Below are positions 1 through 7,952 of a DNA stretch of 64,000 bases, piece by piece (within the stretch, counting starts at the first letter, position 1; the number at the start of each line of letters is the position of its first letter). This stretch comes from Planctomycetota bacterium. Its GTDB lineage: Bacteria; Planctomycetota; Planctomycetia; Pirellulales; Pirellulaceae. Both the position numbers and the translations under genes were made by a program. Under the pieces are notes generated by a model. The model saw nothing but the letters and a program-made list of their open reading frames with translations, was not told the DNA's origin and did no database searches. The stretch is from positions 1 through 64,000 of the forward strand of contig JACNKX010000143.1 in assembly GCA_014381825.1 (NCBI GenBank), in the 5' to 3' direction.

Positions 1-244
1 TCAAGTTGCGGCGAGTCTCGGCCTCTAGATGCTTCTCGTCAATTTGCTGCCACAACTCGCCCAGCGATTGATCGGGCGGCACTCGCACAAACGCCGCCTC
101 CAGAACGACGCTGTCAAACGGCATTCGCGGGATCGGCAGCTCCGTCATCTTCGTCTCTGACCAAGTCGTACATCCCGAAATCGCTCCCAGTGCGGTCGCA
201 ACGCAGCAAATCAGCTGAGGCAGGATGCGTTGTCTGGTCGCCAT
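1..244 (-). CDS. Putative lipoprotein, 3' part missing
   Basis: The reading frame opens with ATG at 244 on the minus strand and is still open at the window edge, so only about 81 residues are visible. The N-terminus is basic (MATRQR), followed by a hydrophobic stretch ending in AISGC, which fits a lipobox with the acylated Cys near residue 25. The mature part is short and soluble-looking and belongs to no family I recognise. It probably sits on the periplasmic face of a membrane. The tRNA-Glu gene lies upstream on the same strand. Confidence 0.6.
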   Translation of the reverse strand, partial: MATRQRILPQLICCVATALGAISGCTTWSETKMTELPIPRMPFDSVVLEAAFVRVPPDQSLGELWQQIDEKHLEAETRRNL

Positions 245-412
245 CGATGTTGCTCCACGCAGCCGCGGAGGACGGAAGTGACATGAGAACGAGGGCCGCT
301 GAATCATCAGAATCCAACGCTGGTTGGGGATGAGCGAATTGATTCGTCACAAGAAAAAGGCGGCGAATCCTACAAGAATGCGCGACGTAGGGTCAACGCG
401 AGAAAAGAAGAG

Positions 413-485
413 TGACCCCAACGGGACTCGAACCCGTGTTGCCGGCGTGAAAGGCCGGAGTCCTAGACCGCTAGACGATGGGGCC
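413..485 (-). tRNA. tRNA-Glu (anticodon TTC)
   Basis: The minus strand folds as a complete 73-nt cloverleaf. The acceptor stem GGCCCCA pairs with TGGGGTC (one G-T pair), the discriminator is A, the anticodon stem-loop reads CCGGCCTTTCACGCCGG with anticodon TTC, and the T-arm carries GGTTCGAGTCC. The CCA end is not encoded; CTC follows the discriminator. The D-arm and anticodon arm closely resemble bacterial tRNA-Glu. Confidence 0.96.
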
Positions 486-516
486 AAAATCACCGCACGC
501 GGCGATCGTAAGTCGT

Positions 517-546
517 TATTTAAGGAGCGTTATGGATATGAGTCAA
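517..546 (-). promoter_or_regulatory. Candidate sigma70-type promoter of tRNA-Glu
   Basis: On the minus strand TTGACT (546-541) is followed after 18 nt by TAAATA (522-517). Transcription would start near 510, about 25 nt before the tRNA 5' end. The -35 matches 5 of 6 consensus bases. The match was found by eye. Confidence 0.55.
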
Positions 547-605
547 GCCGGGGTACGCTACGCCAATTCAGGACTCGGAAGAATCGCGTTTTCGGCGACG
601 GTAAC

Positions 606-653
606 GAGGAGCGCTGGGGTTGAGGAGCGCTGGGGTTGAGGAGCGCTGGGGTC
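606..653. repeat. Three tandem copies of a 16-bp unit
   Basis: The unit GAGGAGCGCTGGGGTT occurs three times head to tail (606-621, 622-637, 638-653); the last copy ends in C instead of T. Each unit contains the palindrome AGCGCT. It lies between tRNA-Glu and the 3' end of csrA, outside any supported gene. Confidence 0.9.
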
Positions 654-702
654 GAGAGAGCGACGTGGCTTGAAAGTGCGTGCGGGAGCGAAACGAAGGG
701 GG

Positions 703-912
703 CTAGCTGCTGGATTCGGTCGTCGAATCTCCTTCGACTGACGATTGTTCGTTCCGCTTGATGGCGTCATAAACTTCGCGGCGGTGAACCGGTATCTCTT
801 TCGGGGCTTCGACCCCTAACCGGACCTTGTCGCCTCGAATTTCGACTACAACGATAGTAATGTCATTGTTGATGACAATACTCTCGTTCTTCTTACGGGA
901 TAAAACTAACAT
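703..912 (-). CDS. csrA: CsrA/RsmA translational regulator
   Basis: This 69-residue protein begins MLVLSRKKNESIVI and contains IRGDKVRLGVEAPKEIPVHR, the hallmarks of CsrA. The family forms a swapped beta-barrel dimer that binds GGA-containing RNA loops, usually over ribosome-binding sites, to control translation. The conserved RNA-contacting residues (Arg6 region and the VHRREVY segment) are present. The C-terminal tail after about residue 57 is Ser/Glu/Thr-rich and variable in the family. The start ATG has AAGGA about 8 nt upstream, inside a likely CsrA site. It is transcribed toward tRNA-Glu. Confidence 0.97.
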   Translation of the reverse strand: MLVLSRKKNESIVINNDITIVVVEIRGDKVRLGVEAPKEIPVHRREVYDAIKRNEQSSVEGDSTTESSS

Positions 913-916
913 CGTC

Positions 917-949
917 CATTCCTTGTAACGCTGCCGCTACACAAGCGGC
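917..949 (-). promoter_or_regulatory. csrA leader: CsrA-like box plus hairpin
   Basis: Reading the minus strand, a perfect hairpin GCCGCT-TGTGT-AGCGGC (949-933) is followed by TACAAGGAATG (927-917). The latter covers the csrA Shine-Dalgarno and closely matches the known CsrA SELEX site RUACARGGAUGU, with one extra A. A second GGA lies 3 nt further on. This arrangement suggests that CsrA represses its own translation. The sequence match is seen directly; the regulation is inferred. Confidence 0.5.
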
Positions 950-1650
950 GGATGGCCTAAAGATCCTTATAGTCAGCGGTGCCGGAAAAAGTTTTGGGAC
1001 CGCGTTTCTTGGAAACGTACTGTTCTCAAACTATGGCCACATCAACGCTTGCGCGCATCATCAGTCTTCACTCCACTCTACGTGCTGCCTTAGCGTAGTC
1101 AAGCAAAGCCCGCGCTGGGGGAGCAATTTTGGGAGGAAATCTCGCGGGTAACGAGTTACGACTGTTATTGCCGCCGGAGGCTTCGTATTCGACCCAGTTT
1201 CACAACGCTTCGTTCAGATCGAACTGACAACACATAACCATTGTAGTAGAAATAAGTTACGGAATCATATTGAATGGCAGTCGAGCCTGCTAAAGTATCC
1301 CGTTGCCTCGGACGATTTCTGCTGCGAGGACGTGCCAAATCGAGATCGAGCACGCAGCAGAATCCGGTCTCCCCGATCAACCGACGGGTTGCAGGCAATT
1401 TTCCGCAGTAGGGCCGACACATCGGACTCCCCCCCGAAGGGTCGTCGAGAGATTCGTTTTCCAACTCACATGCGAAGCTGAGCGGAGCCGCACATTCTTT
1501 CACAGTGTCAGTGTACGAGTTCGGGTGGCTGGGGCTGAGGCTTCGATCGCTCTGGACTGTCTAAACTTTAGGGGCTCCAAGACTTGACTTCAAAGATTCG
1601 GCCTCAAATGTTATCTCTGGTGAGGCATTTGCTTGGAGTTAGATCGACGC
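950..1650. other. Intergenic region between csrA and the nuo cluster
   Basis: About 700 bases with no convincing gene. Reading frames here lack recognisable motifs and good start sites. A 15-bp palindrome, CGTTTC-TTG-GAAACG, lies at 1003-1017. The csrA promoter presumably lies in the left part; TATAAG appears on the minus strand near 968-973 but I see no good -35 for it. Confidence 0.5.
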
Positions 1651-1678
1651 TTGCGGAGTTGTGTGTGCTCCCTATAAT
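1651..1678 (+). promoter_or_regulatory. Candidate promoter of the nuo cluster
   Basis: TTGCGG (1651-1656) is separated by 16 nt from a perfect TATAAT (1673-1678). Transcription would start near 1685, leaving a leader of about 38 nt before nuoI. It is the best sigma70-like match in the upstream gap. Confidence 0.55.
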
Positions 1679-1722
1679 TCATCGCTGACCTGCAAGTTGC
1701 TTATCTTCCTTGGACACGTTCG

Positions 1723-2250
1723 ATGCTGGAATGGTTTAGAAATGTCGGTGTTGCGATCTATACGGTCGGCAATGGAATGTTTGTGACGCTGCGATATTGG
1801 CTGATCACTTACAAAGCAGATCGCGGTACATTCACTGACCTTTTCGAGTATCCCGAGAAGCCGGTCCCAGTTGCGGCACGGTACCGGGGTTTTCATCGGT
1901 ATGATTTGACGACTTGTATCGCTTGTGACCAGTGCGCCAAAGCATGCCCGGTGGACTGTATCTATATCGGTAAGGAACGCGTCGAAGGAGCGAAGGGCTT
2001 TAAGGTTACGGGATTTGCGATCGATTACTCGAAGTGTATGTTTTGTGCCCTCTGCGTTGAGCCTTGTCCCGTGGATTGTATCTTCATGGGAGCGACCCAC
2101 GACTTAAGTTGCTACAGTCGCGATGGTTGCATCGTGGACTTCTCGCGTCTTCCGACCGACGTTGCTTGGGGTCGATCAACTTTGAATCCAACGGCCGTCG
2201 CTGAATCAAAAGTGCTTGTCGAACCCGTTCATGGCGGGCCGAATCAGTAG
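1723..2250 (+). CDS. nuoI: NADH-quinone oxidoreductase subunit I (NuoI)
   Basis: This is the ferredoxin-like subunit that holds iron-sulfur clusters N6a and N6b and passes electrons toward NuoB in the peripheral arm of complex I. Two canonical 4Fe-4S motifs are visible: [16 protein letters not shown] near residue 66 and [16 protein letters not shown] near residue 105. The N-terminal 30 residues form the amphipathic membrane-associated part. The length of 175 residues is normal. The spacing from the promoter at 1651-1678 suits a first gene. The order is unusual, because nuoI comes before nuoA instead of after nuoH. Confidence 0.95.
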   Translation: MLEWFRNVGVAIYTVGNGMFVTLRYWLITYKADRGTFTDLFEYPEKPVPVAARYRGFHRYDLTTCIACDQCAKACPVDCIYIGKERVEGAKGFKVTGFAIDYSKCMFCALCVEPCPVDCIFMGATHDLSCYSRDGCIVDFSRLPTDVAWGRSTLNPTAVAESKVLVEPVHGGPNQ

Positions 2251-2304
2251 TTTTAAGGTAGTATTGTAGTTAGATGGGCCCACTTCTCGCGTGTGAGTTT
2301 CATA

Positions 2305-2772
2305 ATGTCGCCTGAAGAATACACTCCAGCAAAGATCTTTACGGTCGAAGAGGCGAACGCTCGCTTGCCTCTAGTGCGCGCGATTGTAGGTGACCTGATC
2401 AAACTTGCCACGGAATTGTCAGATCGTCGCGAGCGGCTTGATCAACTTTCTCGCAGTCGTACGGGCGAATCGTCCGAAGTCTATCAGGCCGAAGTCGAGC
2501 AGGTCGAGTTGGAGTTGGAAAAAGACAGCGAGCGTCTTAGTGAGTATTTGCGAGAACTGCTCGAACTGGGCGTCGAACCGAAGAGTGCGATGGCAGGCTT
2601 GGTCGATTTCCCGGCGATGATTGATGGCAAGTTGGCGTATCTGTGCTGGAAATACGACGAGCCGGAAGTACTCTACTGGCACGATCTCGAGGCTGGCTTT
2701 GCCGGTCGTCAATCGCTGACTGCCGATTCGGTCGCAAGTCCGGATCATTCCGATGGCCTGTTCGACGCGTAG
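2305..2772 (+). CDS. DUF2203 family protein
   Basis: The protein of about 155 residues shows the DUF2203 signature: an N-terminal FTVEEANARLPLVR, a long charged helical middle (residues 30-85, probable coiled coil), then GLVDFPAMIDGKLAYLCWK, EPEVLYWHD and a closing GFAGRQSL. The function of the family is unknown. It lies between nuoI and nuoA, probably in the same transcript. The start is uncertain: ATG at 2305 is preferred, while GTG at 2293 would add four residues; neither has a strong ribosome-binding site. Confidence 0.8.
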   Translation: MSPEEYTPAKIFTVEEANARLPLVRAIVGDLIKLATELSDRRERLDQLSRSRTGESSEVYQAEVEQVELELEKDSERLSEYLRELLELGVEPKSAMAGLVDFPAMIDGKLAYLCWKYDEPEVLYWHDLEAGFAGRQSLTADSVASPDHSDGLFDA

Positions 2773-2886
2773 GTGATGCGTCACTTCTACTGGTTTTTAC
2801 GTGGTGGCTTGCAAGATCGCGGTCCGCGCCTACAATTCGAGACTTGACTCTTAGCTTCCTCCTCGACGTAAATTGTTGGGCGGTCG

Positions 2887-3555
2887 ATGTCTGCTTTCGC
2901 CTCTTCGATAGGAATTGTTGCCTACCTGGCTTTATTCGCCAGCGTTGGGCTTATTTTCTTGTTTGTTAATCTGCTTGTGGGGCGATTTCTGCGTCCGAAT
3001 GATCCACACGAAGAAAAGCTAGAGATTTACGAATGTGGTGAACCGACGATCGGGTCAAGCTTCGTTCAGTTTGACTTGCGGTTTTACGTCGTCGCTTTGC
3101 TGTTCATCATCTTTGATGTTGAGGTAGCGTTCTTCTTTCCTTGGGCTACGGTTTTCGGTAAGTCGACGCACATGATGGAGAAAGACTTTCCTGTCGCCAT
3201 CGCGACAGAACGCGGCGTTGAGTTAGATGAGACAGCGAGACTCCTGTATCAGGAGATGGGTGTTCGCAACCCGATTGCTGCGGACACTATTCCAGCGAGT
3301 CTTGCACCAACGCTTGGATCGATAACTGACAAGGTCGCGATCGCCGAATCCGTCGCGCACGAGGGCGCTCGTCAACTTGCCTTTGTCACGATCGTCGACA
3401 TCGTGGTCTTCTTTGCCATCTTGTTGGTTGGCTTTGCCTACGTCTGGAAGCGTGGTGATCTTGATTGGGTGCGAGCGGTCAGCGAGGAGCGATCCCAGCA
3501 ACGACGCGGCCCGCCTGTCGATGAACACGCAGAGGAGCCGGCGCTGTCGGCATAA
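2887..3555 (+). CDS. nuoA: NADH-quinone oxidoreductase subunit A (NuoA), with long insertion
   Basis: NuoA is a three-helix membrane subunit at the junction of the two arms of complex I. The conserved loop YECGEPTIGSS and the second helix (FDLRFYVVALLFIIFDVE) are clear, and a third helix lies near residues 166-186. At 222 residues it is much longer than the usual 120-150: about 70 extra residues sit between helices 2 and 3, and the C-terminus has a charged tail. The reading frame is continuous across the insertion. The next gene is nuoC, not nuoB. Confidence 0.93.
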   Translation: MSAFASSIGIVAYLALFASVGLIFLFVNLLVGRFLRPNDPHEEKLEIYECGEPTIGSSFVQFDLRFYVVALLFIIFDVEVAFFFPWATVFGKSTHMMEKDFPVAIATERGVELDETARLLYQEMGVRNPIAADTIPASLAPTLGSITDKVAIAESVAHEGARQLAFVTIVDIVVFFAILLVGFAYVWKRGDLDWVRAVSEERSQQRRGPPVDEHAEEPALSA

Positions 3556-3603
3556 TAGAGCATTCTTTTTGCGGAGCCGTCGCTTCGCGGGTGACTTGTT
3601 GTA

Positions 3604-4134
3604 ATGAGCGGACAGAATCTAGTTGAGCGGCTATCGCAGCGCTTTGGCGAGAAGATCACCGGTTCGAATCTTGAGGCAATCGATCCTTGGATCGAGGTTT
3701 CGGCCGCTGGAATTGCTGAGGTCTGTGAGTACCTTCGAGACGATGCCGATCTGCAGTTGAACCTACTGAACTGCATCTCGGGCGTTGATTACTTCATTGC
3801 CGATCCCAAGAAGGCTGCCAAGGCTGGTTGGGAGCCGCACACGGAAGTCGTGTATCATCTTTCGAGTACGTTCAACAAGCATACGCTTGTACTAAAGGTG
3901 ATCCTTCCGCGTTGGAAAGGCGACGTCGAAGGAAAGTTGCCCGAGGTGCAGTCGGTCGCAGGCGTGTGGAGCACGGCGAATTGGCATGAGCGAGAAGTCT
4001 TCGATCTGTCCGGCGTGAGATTCACGGGTCATCCGAATCTTCGCCGTATTCTCTGTCCCGAAGATTGGGTTGGTTATCCGCTCCGCAAGGATTACGAGAT
4101 GCCGCTTGAATATCACGGTATCCGCGGAAGGTAG
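3604..4134 (+). CDS. nuoC: NADH-quinone oxidoreductase subunit C (NuoC)
   Basis: NuoC is the 30-kDa-type peripheral-arm subunit that packs against NuoD. The C-terminal signature is intact, with HEREVFDLSGVRFTGHPNL, then RRILCPEDWVGYPLRKDYE. The length of 176 residues is typical for a stand-alone NuoC. It follows nuoA after 48 nt and precedes nuoD by 18 nt, so the three are probably co-transcribed. No nuoB lies before it, where the common order would place it. Confidence 0.95.
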   Translation: MSGQNLVERLSQRFGEKITGSNLEAIDPWIEVSAAGIAEVCEYLRDDADLQLNLLNCISGVDYFIADPKKAAKAGWEPHTEVVYHLSSTFNKHTLVLKVILPRWKGDVEGKLPEVQSVAGVWSTANWHEREVFDLSGVRFTGHPNLRRILCPEDWVGYPLRKDYEMPLEYHGIRGR

Positions 4135-4152
4135 TCACGACAGGACCAAAAC

Positions 4153-5358
4153 ATGGCAACACAAGTCGATGACGCACGGATCATCGAATTCGATGTCCGT
4201 ACCGACGAGATGCTCGTCAACATGGGACCGCAACATCCGAGTACGCATGGCGTACTTCGCTTGGTGCTGAGGACCGACGGGGAGATCGTTTCCGAAGTCG
4301 AGCCGCACCTCGGTTATCTGCATCGCTGTGCCGAGAAGATCGGTGAGAACCTGACACCTCGTCAGTGGATTCCATATACCGATCGCATGGACTATCTCGC
4401 TGGGATGAATATGAATCTCGGTTGGTCGCTCTGTGTCGAGAAGCTGATCGACCACCAGCTATCCGAGAAAGCCAAGCATCTTCGTGTGATCATCGCCGAG
4501 ATGGGGCGGATCGCCAGCCATTTGGTTGGCATGGGAGCTTACGGGCTCGACCTTGGAACGTTCAGTCCCTTTCTGTATGCATTCCGTGAGCGAGAGAAGA
4601 TCCTTGATCTGTTCGAAGAGGCCTGCGGTGCTCGACTGACGTACAGCTACTTGACGCCCGGCGGAGCAACTGCGGACCTGCCGAACGGATGGCTGCAGAA
4701 GTGCGAAGCGTTTTTGGATCAGTTCGAACCAATCATTCCCGAGTATCACGCGCTGCTGACGACCAACGCCATTTTTGTAAAGCGCACGGCTGGCATCGGT
4801 GTCATGTCGGGCGAGATGGCCGTCGACTTTGGCTGCACGGGCCCAGTGCTACGCGGCAGTGGCGTTGATTACGACCTTCGACGTGACGGTGAAGAGCGGT
4901 ATACCGAGATGTACGACGGTTATGCATTTGAGGTAATCTCCCAGAAAGACGGACATTACCCAAAGGACCACGATTACCCAGCGGTTCCCGCGGAAGCGGT
5001 TCTGGGTGACTGTTGGCATCGATTTTATGTCCGCATGTTGGAAGTGGTGCAGGCTATCGACCTGGTCCGGCAAGCGATCGACCGCTACAGCACGGCCAGC
5101 GGCGATTGGGGAGTGCCGATTAAGCTGGCCCATAAATTGCCCAAGGGTGAGGTGTATCTCGAAACGGAATCGCCTCGCGGTCAAATGGGTTTTTATCTGG
5201 TTAGTGACGGTAATGCGATTCCGTGGCGAGTACGTGCGAGAAGCAGCTGCTTCTGTAATCTCTCAGTGACTTCGGATCTTTGTCGTGGTTGTTTGATCGC
5301 GGACGTGCCGGCGATTGTCGGCTCGCTAGACGTTGTGATGGGGGAGATTGACCGATAG
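4153..5358 (+). CDS. nuoD: NADH-quinone oxidoreductase subunit D (NuoD)
   Basis: NuoD is the 49-kDa subunit that forms much of the quinone-binding pocket together with NuoB. The N-terminal MGPQHPSTHGVLRL and the C-terminal ESPRGQMGFYLVSDG and IADVPAIVGSLDVVMGEIDR are diagnostic. The 401-residue length is normal. A gap of 256 nt follows before nuoH, the longest break in the cluster; I see no gene or clear terminator in it. Confidence 0.97.
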   Translation: MATQVDDARIIEFDVRTDEMLVNMGPQHPSTHGVLRLVLRTDGEIVSEVEPHLGYLHRCAEKIGENLTPRQWIPYTDRMDYLAGMNMNLGWSLCVEKLIDHQLSEKAKHLRVIIAEMGRIASHLVGMGAYGLDLGTFSPFLYAFREREKILDLFEEACGARLTYSYLTPGGATADLPNGWLQKCEAFLDQFEPIIPEYHALLTTNAIFVKRTAGIGVMSGEMAVDFGCTGPVLRGSGVDYDLRRDGEERYTEMYDGYAFEVISQKDGHYPKDHDYPAVPAEAVLGDCWHRFYVRMLEVVQAIDLVRQAIDRYSTASGDWGVPIKLAHKLPKGEVYLETESPRGQMGFYLVSDGNAIPWRVRARSSCFCNLSVTSDLCRGCLIADVPAIVGSLDVVMGEIDR

Positions 5359-5614
5359 TTCGCCGGAGGCTCGGTCTGGGCTGCCCCAGCCCTTTGAGCA
5401 GTAAAGTCGGAGAGCCGAGTTCGGCAACACGCCGCGTGGAATTTGTATTCGCGGGGGCTTGTCGATCCCCAGCACTTTGTGCCATATTTCACGATCTTCG
5501 TATTAAGAATTTACCCCGTTTGATTGGCTTCGCCGTCGGCGGGAGCAAGACATAAGAAGCCTGTCCCGGTCGTTGTTACCTTCCGGGCGCAGGAATTAGG
5601 ATCAGTTCAAGTCA

Positions 5615-7003
5615 GTGGCCGAATTCTTCCAACAGATCTGGGACTCATTCTTCCAAACGAGCTCGGAATCCCCGGGAGCGATCGCCTATTTGGTGGCCGC
5701 GGTCATCCACTGCGTGCTCATAATTCACGTCGTGGCCGTTGGCGCGTTGATCTTCATTTGGATGGAACGGAAGATCTCGGGTCGCATCCAAGATCGGCTA
5801 GGCCCAACTCGCGTGGGTGGAGCATTCGGTTGGCTGCAAACGCTGGCTGACGGTATCAAGCTGATCGCCAAAGAAGACATAACTCCCAAAGACGCGGATG
5901 CCATGCTGTTCAAGGCGGCTCCGTATGTTGGCTTTGCTGCCAGCTACTGTGCTTACATCGCCTTGCCGTTTTCAGACGGTTGGGTCGCTCAGCATATGAA
6001 CACCGCAGTGTTCTTTATCTTGGCGGTGCTTGGAATCGAAGTGTTCAGTCCGATTCTCGCTGGCTACGCCTCGGGATCGAAGTGGTCATTGTTCGGCGCT
6101 ATGCGTGAAGCGGCTCAAGTTGTGAGCTACGAAGTACCGCTCGGCATGTGCGTCGTTGTGCCATGCATGATTTGCGGAACGCTAAACCTGGTGACGATCG
6201 GCAATATGCAGGCCGGCTCGTTCACGAATTGGTTAGCCTTTAACGATCCATTCACCTTTATCGTCGCGTGCGTTTATTTCACATGTGCGACGGCCAGCGT
6301 GAATCGCGCGCCATTTGACTTGGCCGAGGCAGAGAGTGAATTGGTCGCCGGTTTTCATACAGAGTACTCCGGCCTTCGCTGGAGCTTTTTCTTTATGGCC
6401 GAGTATGGATCGATGTTCCTCGTGAGTGGCTTGGCTGCGATCCTGTTCTTCGGCGGTTGGCACGGTCCGATCCCGATCGCGGAACCAATCGCCGGCGTCT
6501 TGTCGCTTGTCGTTGAGCCGCTCTTGAACTTTGGTCGTTATGTTGTTGGTTTCGTTGTTGGCGACCTAGGGCAAGTCACCGAAGGCGTCGTTGCGACCCA
6601 AATAGCAAATCTTATGGGTTGCCTAAACTTCCTGGTCAAGGGAACCATCGGTGTCACGGTGATGATGTGGGTTCGTTGGACGTTGCCCCGTTTGCGAATC
6701 GATCAAGTGATGACGACCTGCCTGAAGTACTGCGTGCCGATCGCGGCGTTCGGATTTCTCGGTGCCCTGGTTTGGCAGGTAAACGATTTGCCGACGTCCA
6801 ATGATATGCCGGTAATCGGTAAAAATCGTTTTGAGGTTCGAGAGAGTTGGGTCTATCAAGCGGAAAAGGAGTTGCGGACTACGTCCGGCGATCAGAAGTC
6901 ATCTCCTGATGATCAGCAGCCTCCTTTCGATCCGCATCAGGCGACGGGCAGCACGGAATTGGTGCCTCAGGGCGCGTTTGTCATGAAAGGTGGTGCGAGA
7001 TGA
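5615..7003 (+). CDS. nuoH: NADH-quinone oxidoreductase subunit H (NuoH)
   Basis: NuoH anchors the peripheral arm in the membrane and helps form the quinone tunnel. Conserved features include MERKISGRIQDRLGPTRVG near residue 50, NRAPFDLAEAESELVAGFHT, and multiple membrane helices. The protein has 462 residues, about 100-130 more than usual. Extra sequence lies near residues 290-340 and in a charged C-terminal tail after residue 400. The start is GTG at 5615; nuoJ overlaps the end by 4 nt (ATGA). Confidence 0.95.
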   Translation: MAEFFQQIWDSFFQTSSESPGAIAYLVAAVIHCVLIIHVVAVGALIFIWMERKISGRIQDRLGPTRVGGAFGWLQTLADGIKLIAKEDITPKDADAMLFKAAPYVGFAASYCAYIALPFSDGWVAQHMNTAVFFILAVLGIEVFSPILAGYASGSKWSLFGAMREAAQVVSYEVPLGMCVVVPCMICGTLNLVTIGNMQAGSFTNWLAFNDPFTFIVACVYFTCATASVNRAPFDLAEAESELVAGFHTEYSGLRWSFFFMAEYGSMFLVSGLAAILFFGGWHGPIPIAEPIAGVLSLVVEPLLNFGRYVVGFVVGDLGQVTEGVVATQIANLMGCLNFLVKGTIGVTVMMWVRWTLPRLRIDQVMTTCLKYCVPIAAFGFLGALVWQVNDLPTSNDMPVIGKNRFEVRESWVYQAEKELRTTSGDQKSSPDDQQPPFDPHQATGSTELVPQGAFVMKGGAR

Positions 7004-7623
7004 TGTTGCTTGCAGCCTTTGATTTCGATTGGCACGCCTTCTTCTTTATGTTCTTCGCACTGTTAACTTGCGGTTTCGCCTTGGCGGTCCTGTTCACGAG
7101 TAATATCGTTCGCATGGCGTTTTATTTGATCCTTTCGCTCGGTGCGTCGGCCGGCCTGTTCTTTCTGGCAGGCGCTGAGTTTGTCGGCGCGATGCAGTTG
7201 ATGATTTATGTGGGCGGCACACTTGTGCTGTTGATCTTCGGCGTGATGCTCACCGCACAAAGTCGCTTCGTAACGATGAAGACTAGCAGTGGCGAGTGGG
7301 TGATGGCTCTTGTGCTCGGCGGAGCGCTATTGTTCTTGCTGTTGACGGCTGCGTTTCGTGTCGGTGATTGGCGGACGGGTCATCCGAATCCCGCAAATGT
7401 CGGTCTCGCTGAATCGAAGACAACGACACAAATCGGCATGGGATTCACGGGTGTTCGAGTCGACAAGCTTGACGCACCTGAAGGCTCGACGTTGGTTTCA
7501 GGAATGTCCGGCTATTTGCTGCCGTTCGTGATCGTTTCGGTTCATCTGTTAGTCGTTCTGGTTGGAGCGGCTTACATGGCACGAACGAAACGCCGTGCGT
7601 CTTCCGCAGGAGTCGGCGCATGA
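7000..7623 (+). CDS. nuoJ: NADH-quinone oxidoreductase subunit J (NuoJ)
   Basis: NuoJ is a five-helix membrane subunit of complex I. The third helix region, EFVGAMQLMIYVGGTLVLLI, is strongly conserved. The length of 207 residues is typical. A polar loop of about 50 residues lies before the last helix. It overlaps nuoH upstream and nuoK downstream by 4 nt each, implying translational coupling. Confidence 0.93.
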   Translation: MMLLAAFDFDWHAFFFMFFALLTCGFALAVLFTSNIVRMAFYLILSLGASAGLFFLAGAEFVGAMQLMIYVGGTLVLLIFGVMLTAQSRFVTMKTSSGEWVMALVLGGALLFLLLTAAFRVGDWRTGHPNPANVGLAESKTTTQIGMGFTGVRVDKLDAPEGSTLVSGMSGYLLPFVIVSVHLLVVLVGAAYMARTKRRASSAGVGA

Positions 7624-7952
7624 TCGGAATCTCGCCCGTATCTGTTTCGCACTATCTCGTGGTCGGTGCCGTCCTGTTTGTCACGGGCGCTGTGTGCATG
7701 GCGACCAAGCGAAATGCCTTAGGTGTTTTGATGGGCGTCGAGTTAGTGATCAATGGTGCCAATTTGAATTTCATTGCATTTGGCAGTAAGTATCTGCGAG
7801 TCGAGTCATTGGGTCTCGATGGCCAGCTTATTGCTTTGTTCGTGATCGTGCTGGCCGCTGCTGAGGCAGCTGTCGCGCTTGCAATTGCGCTTAACTTCTA
7901 CAACAACCACGCCACGATCGACGTTGATCAGGCAAGTGAACTCAAAGGCTGA
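7620..7952 (+). CDS. nuoK: NADH-quinone oxidoreductase subunit K (NuoK)
   Basis: NuoK is a small three-helix subunit with buried glutamates used in proton transfer. This 110-residue protein shows NALGVLMGVELVINGANLNF with the first buried Glu, and VIVLAAAEAAVALAIAL with the second. The length is normal. The start overlaps nuoJ by 4 nt and the stop shares one base with the nuoL start. Confidence 0.95.
   Translation: MIGISPVSVSHYLVVGAVLFVTGAVCMATKRNALGVLMGVELVINGANLNFIAFGSKYLRVESLGLDGQLIALFVIVLAAAEAAVALAIALNFYNNHATIDVDQASELKG

Noticed and set aside
1003-1017. Perfect palindrome CGTTTC-TTG-GAAACG as an operator
   Set aside because: No family of operators matches clearly, and no adjacent gene requires it; noted only as a palindrome.
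1165-1587. Overlapping opposite-strand reading frames in the gap before nuoI
   Set aside because: They overlap each other, lack ribosome-binding sites and show no family-like sequence, so I treat the gap as non-coding.
5359-5614. Gap between nuoD and nuoH as a site for a missing nuoB or other gene
   Set aside because: At 256 nt it is too short for NuoB and no frame in it shows cysteine motifs.
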